Under the pieces are notes generated by a model. It saw only the letters and a list, made by a program, of their open reading frames with translations. It searched no databases and was not told the DNA's origin. A DNA stretch of 55,870 bases from Patescibacteria group bacterium (lineage in GTDB: Bacteria > Patescibacteriota > Microgenomatia > UBA10105 > UBA927). Position numbers and translations under genes: made by a program. The stretch is from NCBI GenBank assembly GCA_018821245.1, contig JAHJMO010000017.1, positions 1 through 55,870 on the forward strand, written 5' to 3'. Positions 17,055 through 26,942 of the stretch are shown here, one piece after another (within the stretch, counting starts at the first letter, position 1; each line of letters begins with the position of its first letter).

Positions 17055-18177
17055 GATATTCAAAAAGAACGTAAAAGACAGAACACGCGGTAGCCGTTCT
17101 GTGTCCGTTAAGCTTCATTCTCCGGACCGTTGGTTGTTAGGCGCGCTCATCCTAATATGTTTATTCGGAGTGTTCATGGTATATGATTCGTCGGTGGCGA
17201 TAGCAATACGCGATTTTTCCGACCGGTATCACTTTGCGCGCGAGCAGTTGCAGTGGCTCGGATTGGCTTTTGTCGGTTTTGCCATAGCATCACTTGTGGA
17301 TTATCGCTTATGGTATAAATTGGCATTGCCTTTTCTCCTTGGATCGCTCGTGCTTCTTATCGCGGTGTTCATTCCCGGTCTGGGAGTCCGCGCTCTTGGT
17401 GCTCACCGTTGGATATCGGTGGGTGGTTTGGTGTTTCAGCCGTCTGAACTTACCAAACTTACGATGATTATCTATCTTTCCGCTTGGTTTTCTACAAGGG
17501 AAAAAGGGAGAATCGGAGCGTTCCTTTTGCTTCTGGGAATGGTCGTTGGGCTCGTTGTGCTGGAGCCGGATTTAGGAACAGCGACGATTATTCTTGCAAC
17601 CGCTGTCCTTTTGTATTTTTATTCCGGCGCTCCACTCATGCAATTTATACTGCTTGTTCCGATGTTGGCTATAGGAGTAATTGGACTTGCGTTGATATCG
17701 CCGTATCGGTTCCAACGGCTCATGACATTTTTTAATCCGCAGAGCGACCCCCTGGGAAGCTCATACCATATTCGTCAGGCTCTTTTGGCTCTCGGCTCAG
17801 GCGGCCTGTGGGGCCTTGGTATTGGTAAATCGCGACAAAAATATGAATATTTGCCGGAGGCCAATACCGATTCGATTTTTGCCATTATCGGAGAAGAGTT
17901 TGGGTTTTTGGGGGCAGTTTTGGTCGTGCTTCTATTTGTTTTTATTATTTGGCGATGCTTTCGTATTGCCAGGAGAGCGCCGGATACATTCGGACGATTG
18001 ATGGGAGCGGGAATTGCTACATGGATAGGTATTCAGGCTGTGATAAACTTTAGTGCAATGACAGCACTCCTTCCGTTGACCGGAGTTCCGTTGCCTTTTA
18101 TTTCCTATGGCGGATCGAGTCTGGTGATAACGCTTATTGCGATGGGCATAGTCGTGAATATCAGCAAACATAGATGA
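17035..18177 (+). CDS. ftsW: Lipid II polymerase FtsW (SEDS family)
   Basis: GAHRWISVGGLVFQPSELTKL; EPDLGTATI; GLGIGKSRQKYEYLPEANTDSIFAIIGEEFGFLG; PLTGVPLPFISYGGSSL. Confidence 0.93.
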   Translation: MRLPVFEIFKKNVKDRTRGSRSVSVKLHSPDRWLLGALILICLFGVFMVYDSSVAIAIRDFSDRYHFAREQLQWLGLAFVGFAIASLVDYRLWYKLALPFLLGSLVLLIAVFIPGLGVRALGAHRWISVGGLVFQPSELTKLTMIIYLSAWFSTREKGRIGAFLLLLGMVVGLVVLEPDLGTATIILATAVLLYFYSGAPLMQFILLVPMLAIGVIGLALISPYRFQRLMTFFNPQSDPLGSSYHIRQALLALGSGGLWGLGIGKSRQKYEYLPEANTDSIFAIIGEEFGFLGAVLVVLLFVFIIWRCFRIARRAPDTFGRLMGAGIATWIGIQAVINFSAMTALLPLTGVPLPFISYGGSSLVITLIAMGIVVNISKHR

Positions 18178-19295
18178 TACAAGAAACGAGTTCCATAAAA
18201 ATATGTATCGTCGGGGGCCACGCGACCCCAGCTATTGCTGTGATTGATGAAATACGCAAGCATCGGGAGGATTGGGAGATAATTTTTGTGGGAAGAATGT
18301 ATGCGCTGGAGGGTAAAGAAATTGTTTCGGAGGAGTACAAGCTGGTACGGGGACGCGGCATCCGGTTTTTACCACTTACCACGGGCCGTCTGCAGCGATC
18401 GTTAACCGCAACGACAATCGCGTCGCTTCTCAAAATCCCTATCGGATTTGTTCAGGCGTTTGGATATCTACAGCAGGAACGCCCCGATATCGTCTTGTCA
18501 TTCGGGGGATATGTAGCAGTGCCGGTGGCTATTGCCGCATGGATATTGAAAATTCCCGTTGCCACCCACGAACAGACCCGTGTTGCCGGACTAGGAAATC
18601 GTATGATAGCCCTGTTTGCCAAACGGATTTTCACCAGTTTTCCTGATATGACACGACAATTTCCTATCCACAAAACCGTCTATACAGGGCTGCCGCTGCG
18701 TGGTGAGATATTTGAATCCGTTCCTAAGCCTTCGTATATCCCCGACGGACAACGGCCCATCCTTTATATAACCGGCGGGTCAACCGGTTCGGTAACGCTT
18801 AATGCGATCATTTTTTCTGTCCTGTATAGAGTAACGAATGAGTTCATTGTGATTCACCAGACCGGAGGTTTATCGTACCAAGATGGTTTGACAGCCAAAG
18901 CAAAGCTTCCGCCTTCCCGTCGCAACCGTTATATTCCCGTTTCTTACCTCGGCGCGAAAGAGTATGCGTGGGTTCTGGCTCATGCGGATATCATCATAGG
19001 GCGATCCGGCGTCAATACCGTTATGGAGATTGCCGCTTTTGGAAAAATTGCTATCTACATTCCTTTGCCGTGGTCCGCTGAAGGTGAACAAGACGAAAAC
19101 GCGCGTTACGCCGCCCTCCATGGTTCATCAGTCGTTTTAGCGCAAAAAGGGCTGACCGGACAACGTTTATACCAGACGATACGCGATACCTATAAACGTC
19201 GTAACCTCATCAGTGACCAGGCGCGCCGATTTGCCCGTCTGGTCCCCAGAGATGCAGCATTGGAAATAGTCAAGCAGTTGATTGCATTGGTATGA
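18174..19295 (+). CDS. murG: UDP-N-acetylglucosamine--undecaprenyl-PP-MurNAc GlcNAc transferase
   Basis: VGGHATPAIAVIDEI; VLSFGGYVAVPVAIAAWILKIPVATHEQTRVAGLGNR; YITGGSTGSVTLN; ADIIIGRSGVNTVMEIAAFGKIAIYIPLP. Confidence 0.92.
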   Translation: MIQETSSIKICIVGGHATPAIAVIDEIRKHREDWEIIFVGRMYALEGKEIVSEEYKLVRGRGIRFLPLTTGRLQRSLTATTIASLLKIPIGFVQAFGYLQQERPDIVLSFGGYVAVPVAIAAWILKIPVATHEQTRVAGLGNRMIALFAKRIFTSFPDMTRQFPIHKTVYTGLPLRGEIFESVPKPSYIPDGQRPILYITGGSTGSVTLNAIIFSVLYRVTNEFIVIHQTGGLSYQDGLTAKAKLPPSRRNRYIPVSYLGAKEYAWVLAHADIIIGRSGVNTVMEIAAFGKIAIYIPLPWSAEGEQDENARYAALHGSSVVLAQKGLTGQRLYQTIRDTYKRRNLISDQARRFARLVPRDAALEIVKQLIALV

Positions 19296-19987
19296 GGGTT
19301 CATAAGAATAGCATAGTTCGTCGATACAAACTCATCGGGATATTCTGTTTATCGGTTATTGCTCTATACGGATTATGTAGCATAAGTGTTCGGGTTTTTC
19401 GCATTCAGGAGATTGAGATACGCGCCGAAGGCATAGATTTGGCAGTAGATACATCCAAGTTCAACGATAATCTGCTGCTGTTATCGACCCAAGCGCTTCG
19501 GGCACATCTTCTTGAGGAATATCCGCTTTTTGCGGATATCAGCATAAGGAAAAAATTTCCTCATACATTGACGATTACCGCAACGCGACGGAATCCCTTC
19601 GCTGTCTTGTTTACTGCAAGTCAGCGAATGACAGTTGATAGCTCGGGAATCGTACTGGGTAATGAAGAGGCGATGTCGTCACTGCCAAAGCTTTTTTTTG
19701 ATATCGGGATCGTGTATCCGGGACAAAAGATAACGGATAGGGACGTACTTGCGAGTTTGAAGCTTATTTCGGCGAGCGAAGGTGTATTGGATCATGCTGA
19801 TTTTTCAGTGAGAGATAGGTTGTCTATACAAGCCAAACTTCCAAATAGGGAGATATTATTTCCTCGTGATGGTGACATGAGCGCGAAAGCAGCCACTTTA
19901 CAAACAATTCTATCAGGGTTTAGAATAAAGGGTACACTGCCTAATATCATTGATCTCCGTTACGATAAACCGATAGTCGATGAATAG
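19292..19987 (+). CDS. ftsQ: FtsQ/DivIB-like POTRA-domain division protein
   Basis: Single N-terminal TM, FRIQEIEIRAEG, YPLFADISIRKKFPHTLTITATRRNPFAVL; lies between murG and ftsA. Confidence 0.85.
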   Translation: MRVHKNSIVRRYKLIGIFCLSVIALYGLCSISVRVFRIQEIEIRAEGIDLAVDTSKFNDNLLLLSTQALRAHLLEEYPLFADISIRKKFPHTLTITATRRNPFAVLFTASQRMTVDSSGIVLGNEEAMSSLPKLFFDIGIVYPGQKITDRDVLASLKLISASEGVLDHADFSVRDRLSIQAKLPNREILFPRDGDMSAKAATLQTILSGFRIKGTLPNIIDLRYDKPIVDE

Positions 19988-21305
19988 TATGGCTCGCGAT
20001 CGCATCATTTCTAGTATAGACGTCGGAACTTCAAAAATTACTACCGTTATTGCTTCTAAATCCGAAGATAACGATGCCCGTGTAATCGGAGTATCTACAG
20101 TGCCCAGCCGCGGACTTCGGAAAAGTCAGGTAGTAAACATAGAGGAAGCCACAGAAGCGATATCCCAATCATTGGAAAGCGCAGAGCGAATGGCCGGAAC
20201 CTCTGTAGCACGCGCGTTTATCAACGTTGGTGGCAATCACATCTCTTCCATAAACTCCCATGGAGTGGTGGCTGTGTCCGAACCGGATAAAGAAATTACT
20301 CCTTCTGATGTAAAACGTGTTATCGACGCGGCAAAGGCCATATCGATGCCTGCATCACGCGAGATACTCCATGTATTACCCCGCGGATATATAGTAGACG
20401 GGCAGGAAGGAATCGTTGATCCGGTGGGGATGACCGGTGTTCGCCTGGAAGTGGACACCCATTTGGTAACAGGCGGAGCGACTGCAGTGCGTAATTTGCA
20501 TAAATGCGTTACGGAATTAGGGGTAGAAGTATCGGGTGTTGTATTTAACGGTTTGGCTTCGGGTCTGGCGTGTCTTTCCGATACGGAAAAGGAATTAGGG
20601 GTGGTGTTGATAGACATAGGGGGCGGCACGACGGATGTCGCAATTTTTGTAGAAGGCGCACTTTCGTATTCATCCGTTATTCCTGTGGGCGCAATAAATA
20701 TCACGAAAGACGTAGCGGCTGGACTGCGTGTATCGCTTGAGAGCGCGGAAAAAATTAAATTAAGGCTTGGAGAAATAGCGAAAGGGCCAACTATAGTACA
20801 GGACGGGAACGAGGACAAAAAGGATGCAAAAACATCTGGAAAGACCGAAAAGTATGATGAAATCGACGTTTCGGATTTAGGACTGGAAGAAGAGATGCGG
20901 ACGATATCAAGAAAAACGCTCATCGAAGGCATTATAAAACCAAGACTGAATGAAATTTTTACCATGGTCGGATTGGAGATAAAGCGCAGTGGATTTGGCG
21001 GCATGACGCCCTCCGGCGTAGTCATCTGCGGAGGCGGAGCTCTGACGGTCGGAGCACAGGAAGCGGCGCGTCGGGCTCTCGCCATGCCGGTGCATATCGG
21101 GACACCCGCACATCTTACCGGACTCATAGACGAGATCACAACTTCGGCATTTACGGCAAGCGCAGGGCTATTGTTGTACGCCAGCAAAGCAGGCGGATCC
21201 GACAATGTATCGTTGTTTGGCGGCATCGGGAAGATAAAGGAACATATACAGATAAAGGGTCTTGCAGGAAAGGTGATAGATCTGGTAAAGTCGTTTTTGC
21301 CCTGA
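19980..21305 (+). CDS. ftsA: Cell division protein FtsA
   Basis: SIDVGTSKITTVIA; VLIDIGGGTTDVAIFVEGAL; VVICGGGALTVGAQEAARRAL; precedes ftsZ. Confidence 0.93.
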   Translation: MNSMARDRIISSIDVGTSKITTVIASKSEDNDARVIGVSTVPSRGLRKSQVVNIEEATEAISQSLESAERMAGTSVARAFINVGGNHISSINSHGVVAVSEPDKEITPSDVKRVIDAAKAISMPASREILHVLPRGYIVDGQEGIVDPVGMTGVRLEVDTHLVTGGATAVRNLHKCVTELGVEVSGVVFNGLASGLACLSDTEKELGVVLIDIGGGTTDVAIFVEGALSYSSVIPVGAINITKDVAAGLRVSLESAEKIKLRLGEIAKGPTIVQDGNEDKKDAKTSGKTEKYDEIDVSDLGLEEEMRTISRKTLIEGIIKPRLNEIFTMVGLEIKRSGFGGMTPSGVVICGGGALTVGAQEAARRALAMPVHIGTPAHLTGLIDEITTSAFTASAGLLLYASKAGGSDNVSLFGGIGKIKEHIQIKGLAGKVIDLVKSFLP

Positions 21306-21317
21306 AAGAAATGATAG

Positions 21318-21341
21318 AATCTACGAATCTACTAATCTACT
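21318..21341. repeat. Short tandem repeat between ftsA and ftsZ
   Basis: GAATCTAC-GAATCTAC-TAATCTAC followed by TAATTGAA. Confidence 0.6.
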
Positions 21342-21425
21342 AATTGAAATATTTATTTGTTCGCCTCTGCCCCAACTGCCCTGATATTAGTAGGCGTTCT
21401 TAATAGATTTGGCAGACTAATACTT

Positions 21426-22592
21426 ATGTTAATTAAACCGGATATCGCACGATTTGCAAAAATTAGAGTGGTCGGTATCGGAGGAGGCGGCTGTAACGCC
21501 GTCAATTCCATGATTGCCGTCAATCAGATACAGGGGGTGGATTTTTTGGGAGTCAATACTGATGCCCAGGCGCTTCTTATGTCACAGTCTCCGACCAAAA
21601 TTCAAATCGGTGAAAATCTCACCCGGGGCTTAGGTGCGGGCGGGGATGCGGAGATCGGGAGACAGGCGGCCGAAGAATCCAGAGAAAAAATTGCGGAATA
21701 TCTAAGGGACACAGACATGGTATTTCTTACGTGCGGAGAAGGCGGAGGAACGGGTACGGGTGCAGCTCCGATTTTTGCCGAGATCGCCAAGGAGTTGGGA
21801 GCACTCACCGTGGCCGTGGTTACAAAGCCGTTTCATTTTGAAGGAACCCGCCGAATGGTTACAGCAGAAGAGGGAATCGCAAATCTTAAGGGGAAGGTAG
21901 ATACGCTTATCGTCATTCCTAATCAAAGGCTCCTTGAGGTTATCGACAAAAAGATGACGCTTTTGGATGCGTTCCGCGTCACCGATTCGGTTCTGTCCCA
22001 GGGAGTTCAGGGTATAGCAGATCTTATCACCATGCCGGGACTTATAAATGTGGATTTTGCCGATGTCCGAACAATCATGACAAACGCAGGTACGTCGCTT
22101 ATGGGAATTGGTACCGGAGTTGGGGAGAACCGCGCATCGACTGCGGCAAGGACCGCGATTTCCTCACCGCTTTTGGAAACAACCATCGAGGGCGCCAAAG
22201 GAGTTCTCTTTAACATAACCGGAGGTGTAGATCTTACGATGGCGGAAGTTGATGAAGCGGCCAAGCAGATTGCGGAAGCAGTTGATCCGGACGCCAACAT
22301 TATCTTCGGGGCAACAATTGATGAAAATCTGGTCGATCAGGTCAAGATTACCGTGATCGCCACAGGCTTTGACGAAACAAAGAGGAAATTGCGTGAATTA
22401 TCCGGCAGGGCTCCCAGCCGCGGGTTTGGGATCCCGGCACAGGCCTTTTCCGTGCAACCGAAACCGGTGAGCGACACCAACAAGCATCCTGTCGCGCAGA
22501 CACAATCTGCCGTCCATCCCCCTCCTTCTGACGACCTTCCGCCCGAAGAAGACGAATTCGATATTCCCGCCTTTTTGCGGCAGAGAAGCTAG
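21426..22592 (+). CDS. ftsZ: Cell division protein FtsZ
   Basis: [50 protein letters not shown]; start trimmed from ORF start 21357. Confidence 0.96.
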   Translation: MLIKPDIARFAKIRVVGIGGGGCNAVNSMIAVNQIQGVDFLGVNTDAQALLMSQSPTKIQIGENLTRGLGAGGDAEIGRQAAEESREKIAEYLRDTDMVFLTCGEGGGTGTGAAPIFAEIAKELGALTVAVVTKPFHFEGTRRMVTAEEGIANLKGKVDTLIVIPNQRLLEVIDKKMTLLDAFRVTDSVLSQGVQGIADLITMPGLINVDFADVRTIMTNAGTSLMGIGTGVGENRASTAARTAISSPLLETTIEGAKGVLFNITGGVDLTMAEVDEAAKQIAEAVDPDANIIFGATIDENLVDQVKITVIATGFDETKRKLRELSGRAPSRGFGIPAQAFSVQPKPVSDTNKHPVAQTQSAVHPPPSDDLPPEEDEFDIPAFLRQRS

Positions 22593-22707
22593 ACGCATTC
22601 ACCTTAGAGGTGGTCTAGGTATGACACATCCGGTTTTTATCAATGTTCATCATCTAACGCAAGAAGTCAACCGTGCTAATTATTTCTTTATTCTCTGCTC
22701 ATCCTGA

Positions 22708-22713
22708 TATAAT
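22708..22713 (+). promoter_or_regulatory. -10 box upstream of ileS
   Basis: TATAAT, 11 nt before ATG 22725. Confidence 0.5.
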
Positions 22714-22724
22714 ATAGAAAAGGT

Positions 22725-25559
22725 ATGGGAACACATTCGTTTAAGCCGGTTACATCGCAGATAAGCTTTCCGGAGGTTGAGGAGGAGATGCTCACGTATT
22801 GGAAAAAGCACCGGATTTTCGAAAAGTCTATAGCACAGCGGCCGGGCGACAAAACATGGACGTTTTTGGACGGTCCGCCGTTCATTACCGGTCTTCCGCA
22901 TTACGGAACCCTCCTTTCCAGCATTCCCAAAGATGTGTTCCCTCGATTTTGGACGATGAAAGGATACAGGGTGCGCAGAGTCTGGGGTTGGGATTGCCAT
23001 GGGTTACCGGCAGAAAACAAAGTAGAAAACAAGCTGCATATTAAAAGGAAAAAAGATATTGAGGATAAAGTCGGAGTCAAAAAGTTTATCGATGAATGTA
23101 AACAGTATGTCAGCGAGGTTTCATCCGAATGGGAATGGTATGTAGATCACATCGGCCGGTGGGCGGATTTCCACAATGCCTACAAGACTATGGATACCCC
23201 GTATATGGAATCTGTCATGTGGGTATTTAAACAGTTATACGAAAAGGGACATATTTATAAGGGACTTCGGGTTTCACTTTATTGCCCGCACTGTGCTACC
23301 CCCATATCAAACTTCGAAGTGGCTATGGATTCGGAGAATTACAAAGACATCACGGAGCCCGCGGCAGTGTTTCAATATCAGCTGGAGGATGAGCACGACA
23401 CGTATTTTTTGGCGTGGTCCACGACACCATGGAACAAAATTGCAACACCCGCTCTTGCGGTGAATCCCGGGCTTTCATATATAAAAGTTCGGCAGGGAAA
23501 GAATTATTACATTCTTGCTCAATCAACGGTCAATATGCTTACATCCGAACCGTATACGATCGTGGAGAAATATAAGGGGTCGGACCTCGTAGGTAAACGT
23601 TTCGTACCGCACTATTCCTTTTACTCTATCGATAAAGGAAAACGGGCTTTCGTGGTGATTCCGGGCGATTTCGTCACTGCCGATGAAGGCACGGGCATTG
23701 TGACGATAGCCGCGTATGGCGAAGAGGACTTAGCGGTGATGCTCAAAGAAAATATTCAGATTGTTCTTCATGTGGATGAGACAGGAATATTAAAGCGTGA
23801 TGTGCCAAAATGGGGCGGCAAGTATTATTTGAATGTTGATCCTCTTGTTATAGAGGATTTGAAAAAACGTAACCTTTTGTATCGGGCGGACCCATGTACC
23901 CATTCGGTTCCTACATGCTGGCGCTGTCACACACGCTTGTATTACGCCCCGCAGAACGCATGGTTCGTAAACGTGCAAACGCTTAAAAGTCGAATGAAGG
24001 AGACAAATAAAACAGTTCATTGGTTTCCGGCACACTTCAAGTATGGCCGGTATCTCAAGAGTCTTGAATCAGCGCCGGACTGGTGTATATCCAGAAGCCG
24101 CTATTGGGGGTCGCCGGTTCCGGTATGGGAATGTGAATGCGGAGAGCGTTTTGTTCCGGGCTCAATTGAGGAGCTATCGAAAGCCTCGGGAAGAAGCATT
24201 ACTGATTTGCATAAGCCTTTTATCGACGAAGTTACGGTACCCTGCAAAAAATGCGCAAAAGATGCCCGGCGTGTTCCGGAGGTGCTGGATAGCTGGATAG
24301 AAGCGGGATCTGCTCCGTTTGCCGAGAGGCACTGGCCGTTTGAGAAAACCATCAAGCTCGAAGAGTTTTTCCCGCCTGATTTCATCGTGGAGTACACAGG
24401 TCAGATACGCGCCTGGTTTTACGTTCTTCATGTCATCGCCACGGCTCTCTATGATTCCGAAGCTTTCAAAAACGTGTTAGTAACGGGTGTTATCTTGGGA
24501 AATGACGGCAGAAAGATGAGCAAAAATTACGGTAACTATCCTGATCCTAAGCTCATGCTTCAGACGCACGGCGGCGACGCTTTACGATTGTATCTTTTGG
24601 GAAGTCCCGTCATGCATGGGGAAGACATATTGATTTCAGAACAAGAATATCGTAATCAAGTAAAGAGCGTACTTTTGCCACTTTGGAATGTCTATAATTT
24701 TTTTGTCACGTACGCAAATGTCGACGGCTGGACGCCGGAAGCAGGGAGAGAGGACCCATCATCTCATGTACTTGACCGGTGGATTCTTTCGCGCACAAGC
24801 AGACTTACCGCATGTATAACGAAGAGTCTGGAAAAGTATGATACCGTATACGCAGTCGGTGAAGCCTCGAAATTTATTACAGATCTGTCGCAGTGGTATA
24901 TACGCCGCAGCCGCGGCAGAGTCGGAGCGTCTGCTGCAGCCTCCGGCAAACGGGATTTTTATACTACTGCGTACAAGGTACTCGTTACGGTATCCCGGAT
25001 TTTTGCGCCGATTATTCCTTTTGTGACGGACTATATGTATCGTAATCTTACCAATGGTGAGTCTGTGCATCTTACTGATTGGCCGAAGACCGATCCGGAG
25101 TGGGCAGATGAGGCGCTGGAAGAAAAGATGCAATTGGTAAGGGAGATAGTGGAGCATGCACATGCCAAACGAAAGGATGCCGGGATAAAGGTCCGCCAGC
25201 CACTGCCTCTTTTGACCGTTAATAGTTCTAGAGAGCTTTCTGACTCTCTTATTCAAGTAATTGCCGACGAGGTTAATGTAAAGAAAGTGAATGTTCGAAA
25301 AGGCCGGGAGCTTACAGTAGTGCTTGATACGGCGATAAGCACTGAATTGAAGCAGGAAGGAACAGCACGGGATCTTATCCGCGAAATACAGGTGCTGCGA
25401 AGAGCGAAAAAGTGTAGAATAGATGAGCACATAGCGTTGCAGGTACCGAAAAAATATAAAAAAATGTTGACGGAAGCACTCCTAGCGGAAGTGCAAGCCA
25501 AAACGCAGACAGGCAGTATTTCATGGGGAGAAAAACTCATTATTTTGACTGGGTCATAG
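22725..25559 (+). CDS. ileS: Isoleucyl-tRNA synthetase (IleRS2-like)
   Basis: FPEVEEEMLTYWKKHRIFEKS; FLDGPPFITGLPHYGTLLSSIPKDVFPRFWTMKGYRVRRVWGWDCHGLPAE; GRKMSKNYGNYPDP. Confidence 0.94.
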   Translation: MGTHSFKPVTSQISFPEVEEEMLTYWKKHRIFEKSIAQRPGDKTWTFLDGPPFITGLPHYGTLLSSIPKDVFPRFWTMKGYRVRRVWGWDCHGLPAENKVENKLHIKRKKDIEDKVGVKKFIDECKQYVSEVSSEWEWYVDHIGRWADFHNAYKTMDTPYMESVMWVFKQLYEKGHIYKGLRVSLYCPHCATPISNFEVAMDSENYKDITEPAAVFQYQLEDEHDTYFLAWSTTPWNKIATPALAVNPGLSYIKVRQGKNYYILAQSTVNMLTSEPYTIVEKYKGSDLVGKRFVPHYSFYSIDKGKRAFVVIPGDFVTADEGTGIVTIAAYGEEDLAVMLKENIQIVLHVDETGILKRDVPKWGGKYYLNVDPLVIEDLKKRNLLYRADPCTHSVPTCWRCHTRLYYAPQNAWFVNVQTLKSRMKETNKTVHWFPAHFKYGRYLKSLESAPDWCISRSRYWGSPVPVWECECGERFVPGSIEELSKASGRSITDLHKPFIDEVTVPCKKCAKDARRVPEVLDSWIEAGSAPFAERHWPFEKTIKLEEFFPPDFIVEYTGQIRAWFYVLHVIATALYDSEAFKNVLVTGVILGNDGRKMSKNYGNYPDPKLMLQTHGGDALRLYLLGSPVMHGEDILISEQEYRNQVKSVLLPLWNVYNFFVTYANVDGWTPEAGREDPSSHVLDRWILSRTSRLTACITKSLEKYDTVYAVGEASKFITDLSQWYIRRSRGRVGASAAASGKRDFYTTAYKVLVTVSRIFAPIIPFVTDYMYRNLTNGESVHLTDWPKTDPEWADEALEEKMQLVREIVEHAHAKRKDAGIKVRQPLPLLTVNSSRELSDSLIQVIADEVNVKKVNVRKGRELTVVLDTAISTELKQEGTARDLIREIQVLRRAKKCRIDEHIALQVPKKYKKMLTEALLAEVQAKTQTGSISWGEKLIILTGS

Positions 25560-26614
25560 CGCTCCTTTTCTTGTGTTTGGGAGCGTTTGGATTGTTTCTT
25601 CTTTTGACGATCGACAAAGCTCTAGGCCTTCAGCAGTTCATGTTTCTCGTGATCGGATTTGGCTTACTGTACGCGGTTTCCCGCTTGGATAAGGCCGTAC
25701 TTTGGTGGTTTGCTCCAGTGGGGTACGTGTTGGCGATAATATTTCTTGCATCTTCCTTTGCCGGGCCAAGCATCAGGGGAGCTACACGTTGGATATTCGT
25801 GGGCGCAGTACAGTTGCAACCTTCGGAAATTGTGAAACCTTTCATATTATTAGCCGTAGCTCGTGCCATAACAGTATGGTCCCCGAGGAATATTCGTTCT
25901 TTTCCGATATTGATGGCTCTCTGTGTTCTACCACTTCTTTTGATTTTTCGACAACCTGATTTGGGGACGAGCATCATATATGCTTCCGCGTTTGTGTCGA
26001 TGATATTGGCTGCGGGAATATCGGTAAAGCTCTTCATCGCGGCAACTCTTGTGCCCGGATTACTTTTCCCGTTCTTGTGGCATTTATTGGCGCCCTATCA
26101 GCAAAATCGAATTCTTACGTTCCTTAACCCGGGTTTGGACCCAAGGGGAGCCGGGTATAACGCTATGCAATCCATGATAGCCGTCGGCAGCGGACAGTTG
26201 TTCGGCAGGGGATTGGGCAGGGGGACACAAAGCCACCTCAGGTTTTTGCCGGAGTTCCATACGGACTTCATATTCGCAACGCTTATAGAGGAGCTTGGGT
26301 TATTTGGCGGATTATTGCTTATTTCTTTTTACGCAGCACTGTTGTGGAGAATCATTAAGCCTTATTTGCAGGGCCCGATAGATGACGTCTTTTCTTACAC
26401 TTACGCGATCGGATTGTTCGGCATGTTACTCGTACAGTTATTTATAAATACCGGTATGAACATGGGGATTGTACCGATTACCGGCATTACGCTTCCTTTT
26501 GTATCGTACGGAGGCAGTTCTTTGCTGTCTTTATCTATTTCGTTAGGTGTATTGATGGCCTTACGGGGATCGAGAAGCGGGACCGATGTCATTGCAATTG
26601 GCGCATCGGACTGA
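25523..26614 (+). CDS. rodA: SEDS-family glycosyltransferase RodA
   Basis: GATRWIFVGAVQLQPSEIVKPF; QPDLGTSIIYASAFV; GRGLGRGTQSHLRFLPEFHTDFIFATLIEELGLFGG; PITGITLPFVSYGGSSLL. Confidence 0.92.
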   Translation: MGRKTHYFDWVIALLFLCLGAFGLFLLLTIDKALGLQQFMFLVIGFGLLYAVSRLDKAVLWWFAPVGYVLAIIFLASSFAGPSIRGATRWIFVGAVQLQPSEIVKPFILLAVARAITVWSPRNIRSFPILMALCVLPLLLIFRQPDLGTSIIYASAFVSMILAAGISVKLFIAATLVPGLLFPFLWHLLAPYQQNRILTFLNPGLDPRGAGYNAMQSMIAVGSGQLFGRGLGRGTQSHLRFLPEFHTDFIFATLIEELGLFGGLLLISFYAALLWRIIKPYLQGPIDDVFSYTYAIGLFGMLLVQLFINTGMNMGIVPITGITLPFVSYGGSSLLSLSISLGVLMALRGSRSGTDVIAIGASD

Positions 26615-26628
26615 TAAAATATAGCTCT

Positions 26629-26940
26629 ATGTTTGCAGTAATTCGTATCAGCGGGAAGCAATACAAAGTGTCTGTCGGAGACACAATTGAGGTCGACCAT
26701 CTGGATGGAGATGTGGGGCAGGAGATACCCCTGGAGTCGGTTCTGCTTTATGTGGGAAAGGACAACAAGGCAAAAGTAGGAAAACCAACAGTAAAAAATA
26801 CGAAGGCAGTTGTTAAAATTATTGAACAGAAAAAAGGAAAAAAGATAGACGTCTTGCGGTTTAAAGCAAAATCTCGGTACAGGAAGTTGCGCGGTTTCCG
26901 ACCCATGCTCACGAAGATTGAAATAGTGTCTATTTCCTAG
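26629..26940 (+). CDS. rplU: 50S ribosomal protein L21
   Basis: MFAVIRISGKQYKVSVGDTIEVDHLDGDVGQE; KKGKKIDVLRFKAKSRYRKLRGFRP. Confidence 0.95.
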   Translation: MFAVIRISGKQYKVSVGDTIEVDHLDGDVGQEIPLESVLLYVGKDNKAKVGKPTVKNTKAVVKIIEQKKGKKIDVLRFKAKSRYRKLRGFRPMLTKIEIVSIS

Positions 26941-26942
26941 TC

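Noticed and set aside
20237-21226. 329-aa minus-strand ORF
   Set aside because: Low-complexity antisense of ftsA with no motif; ftsA is unambiguous.
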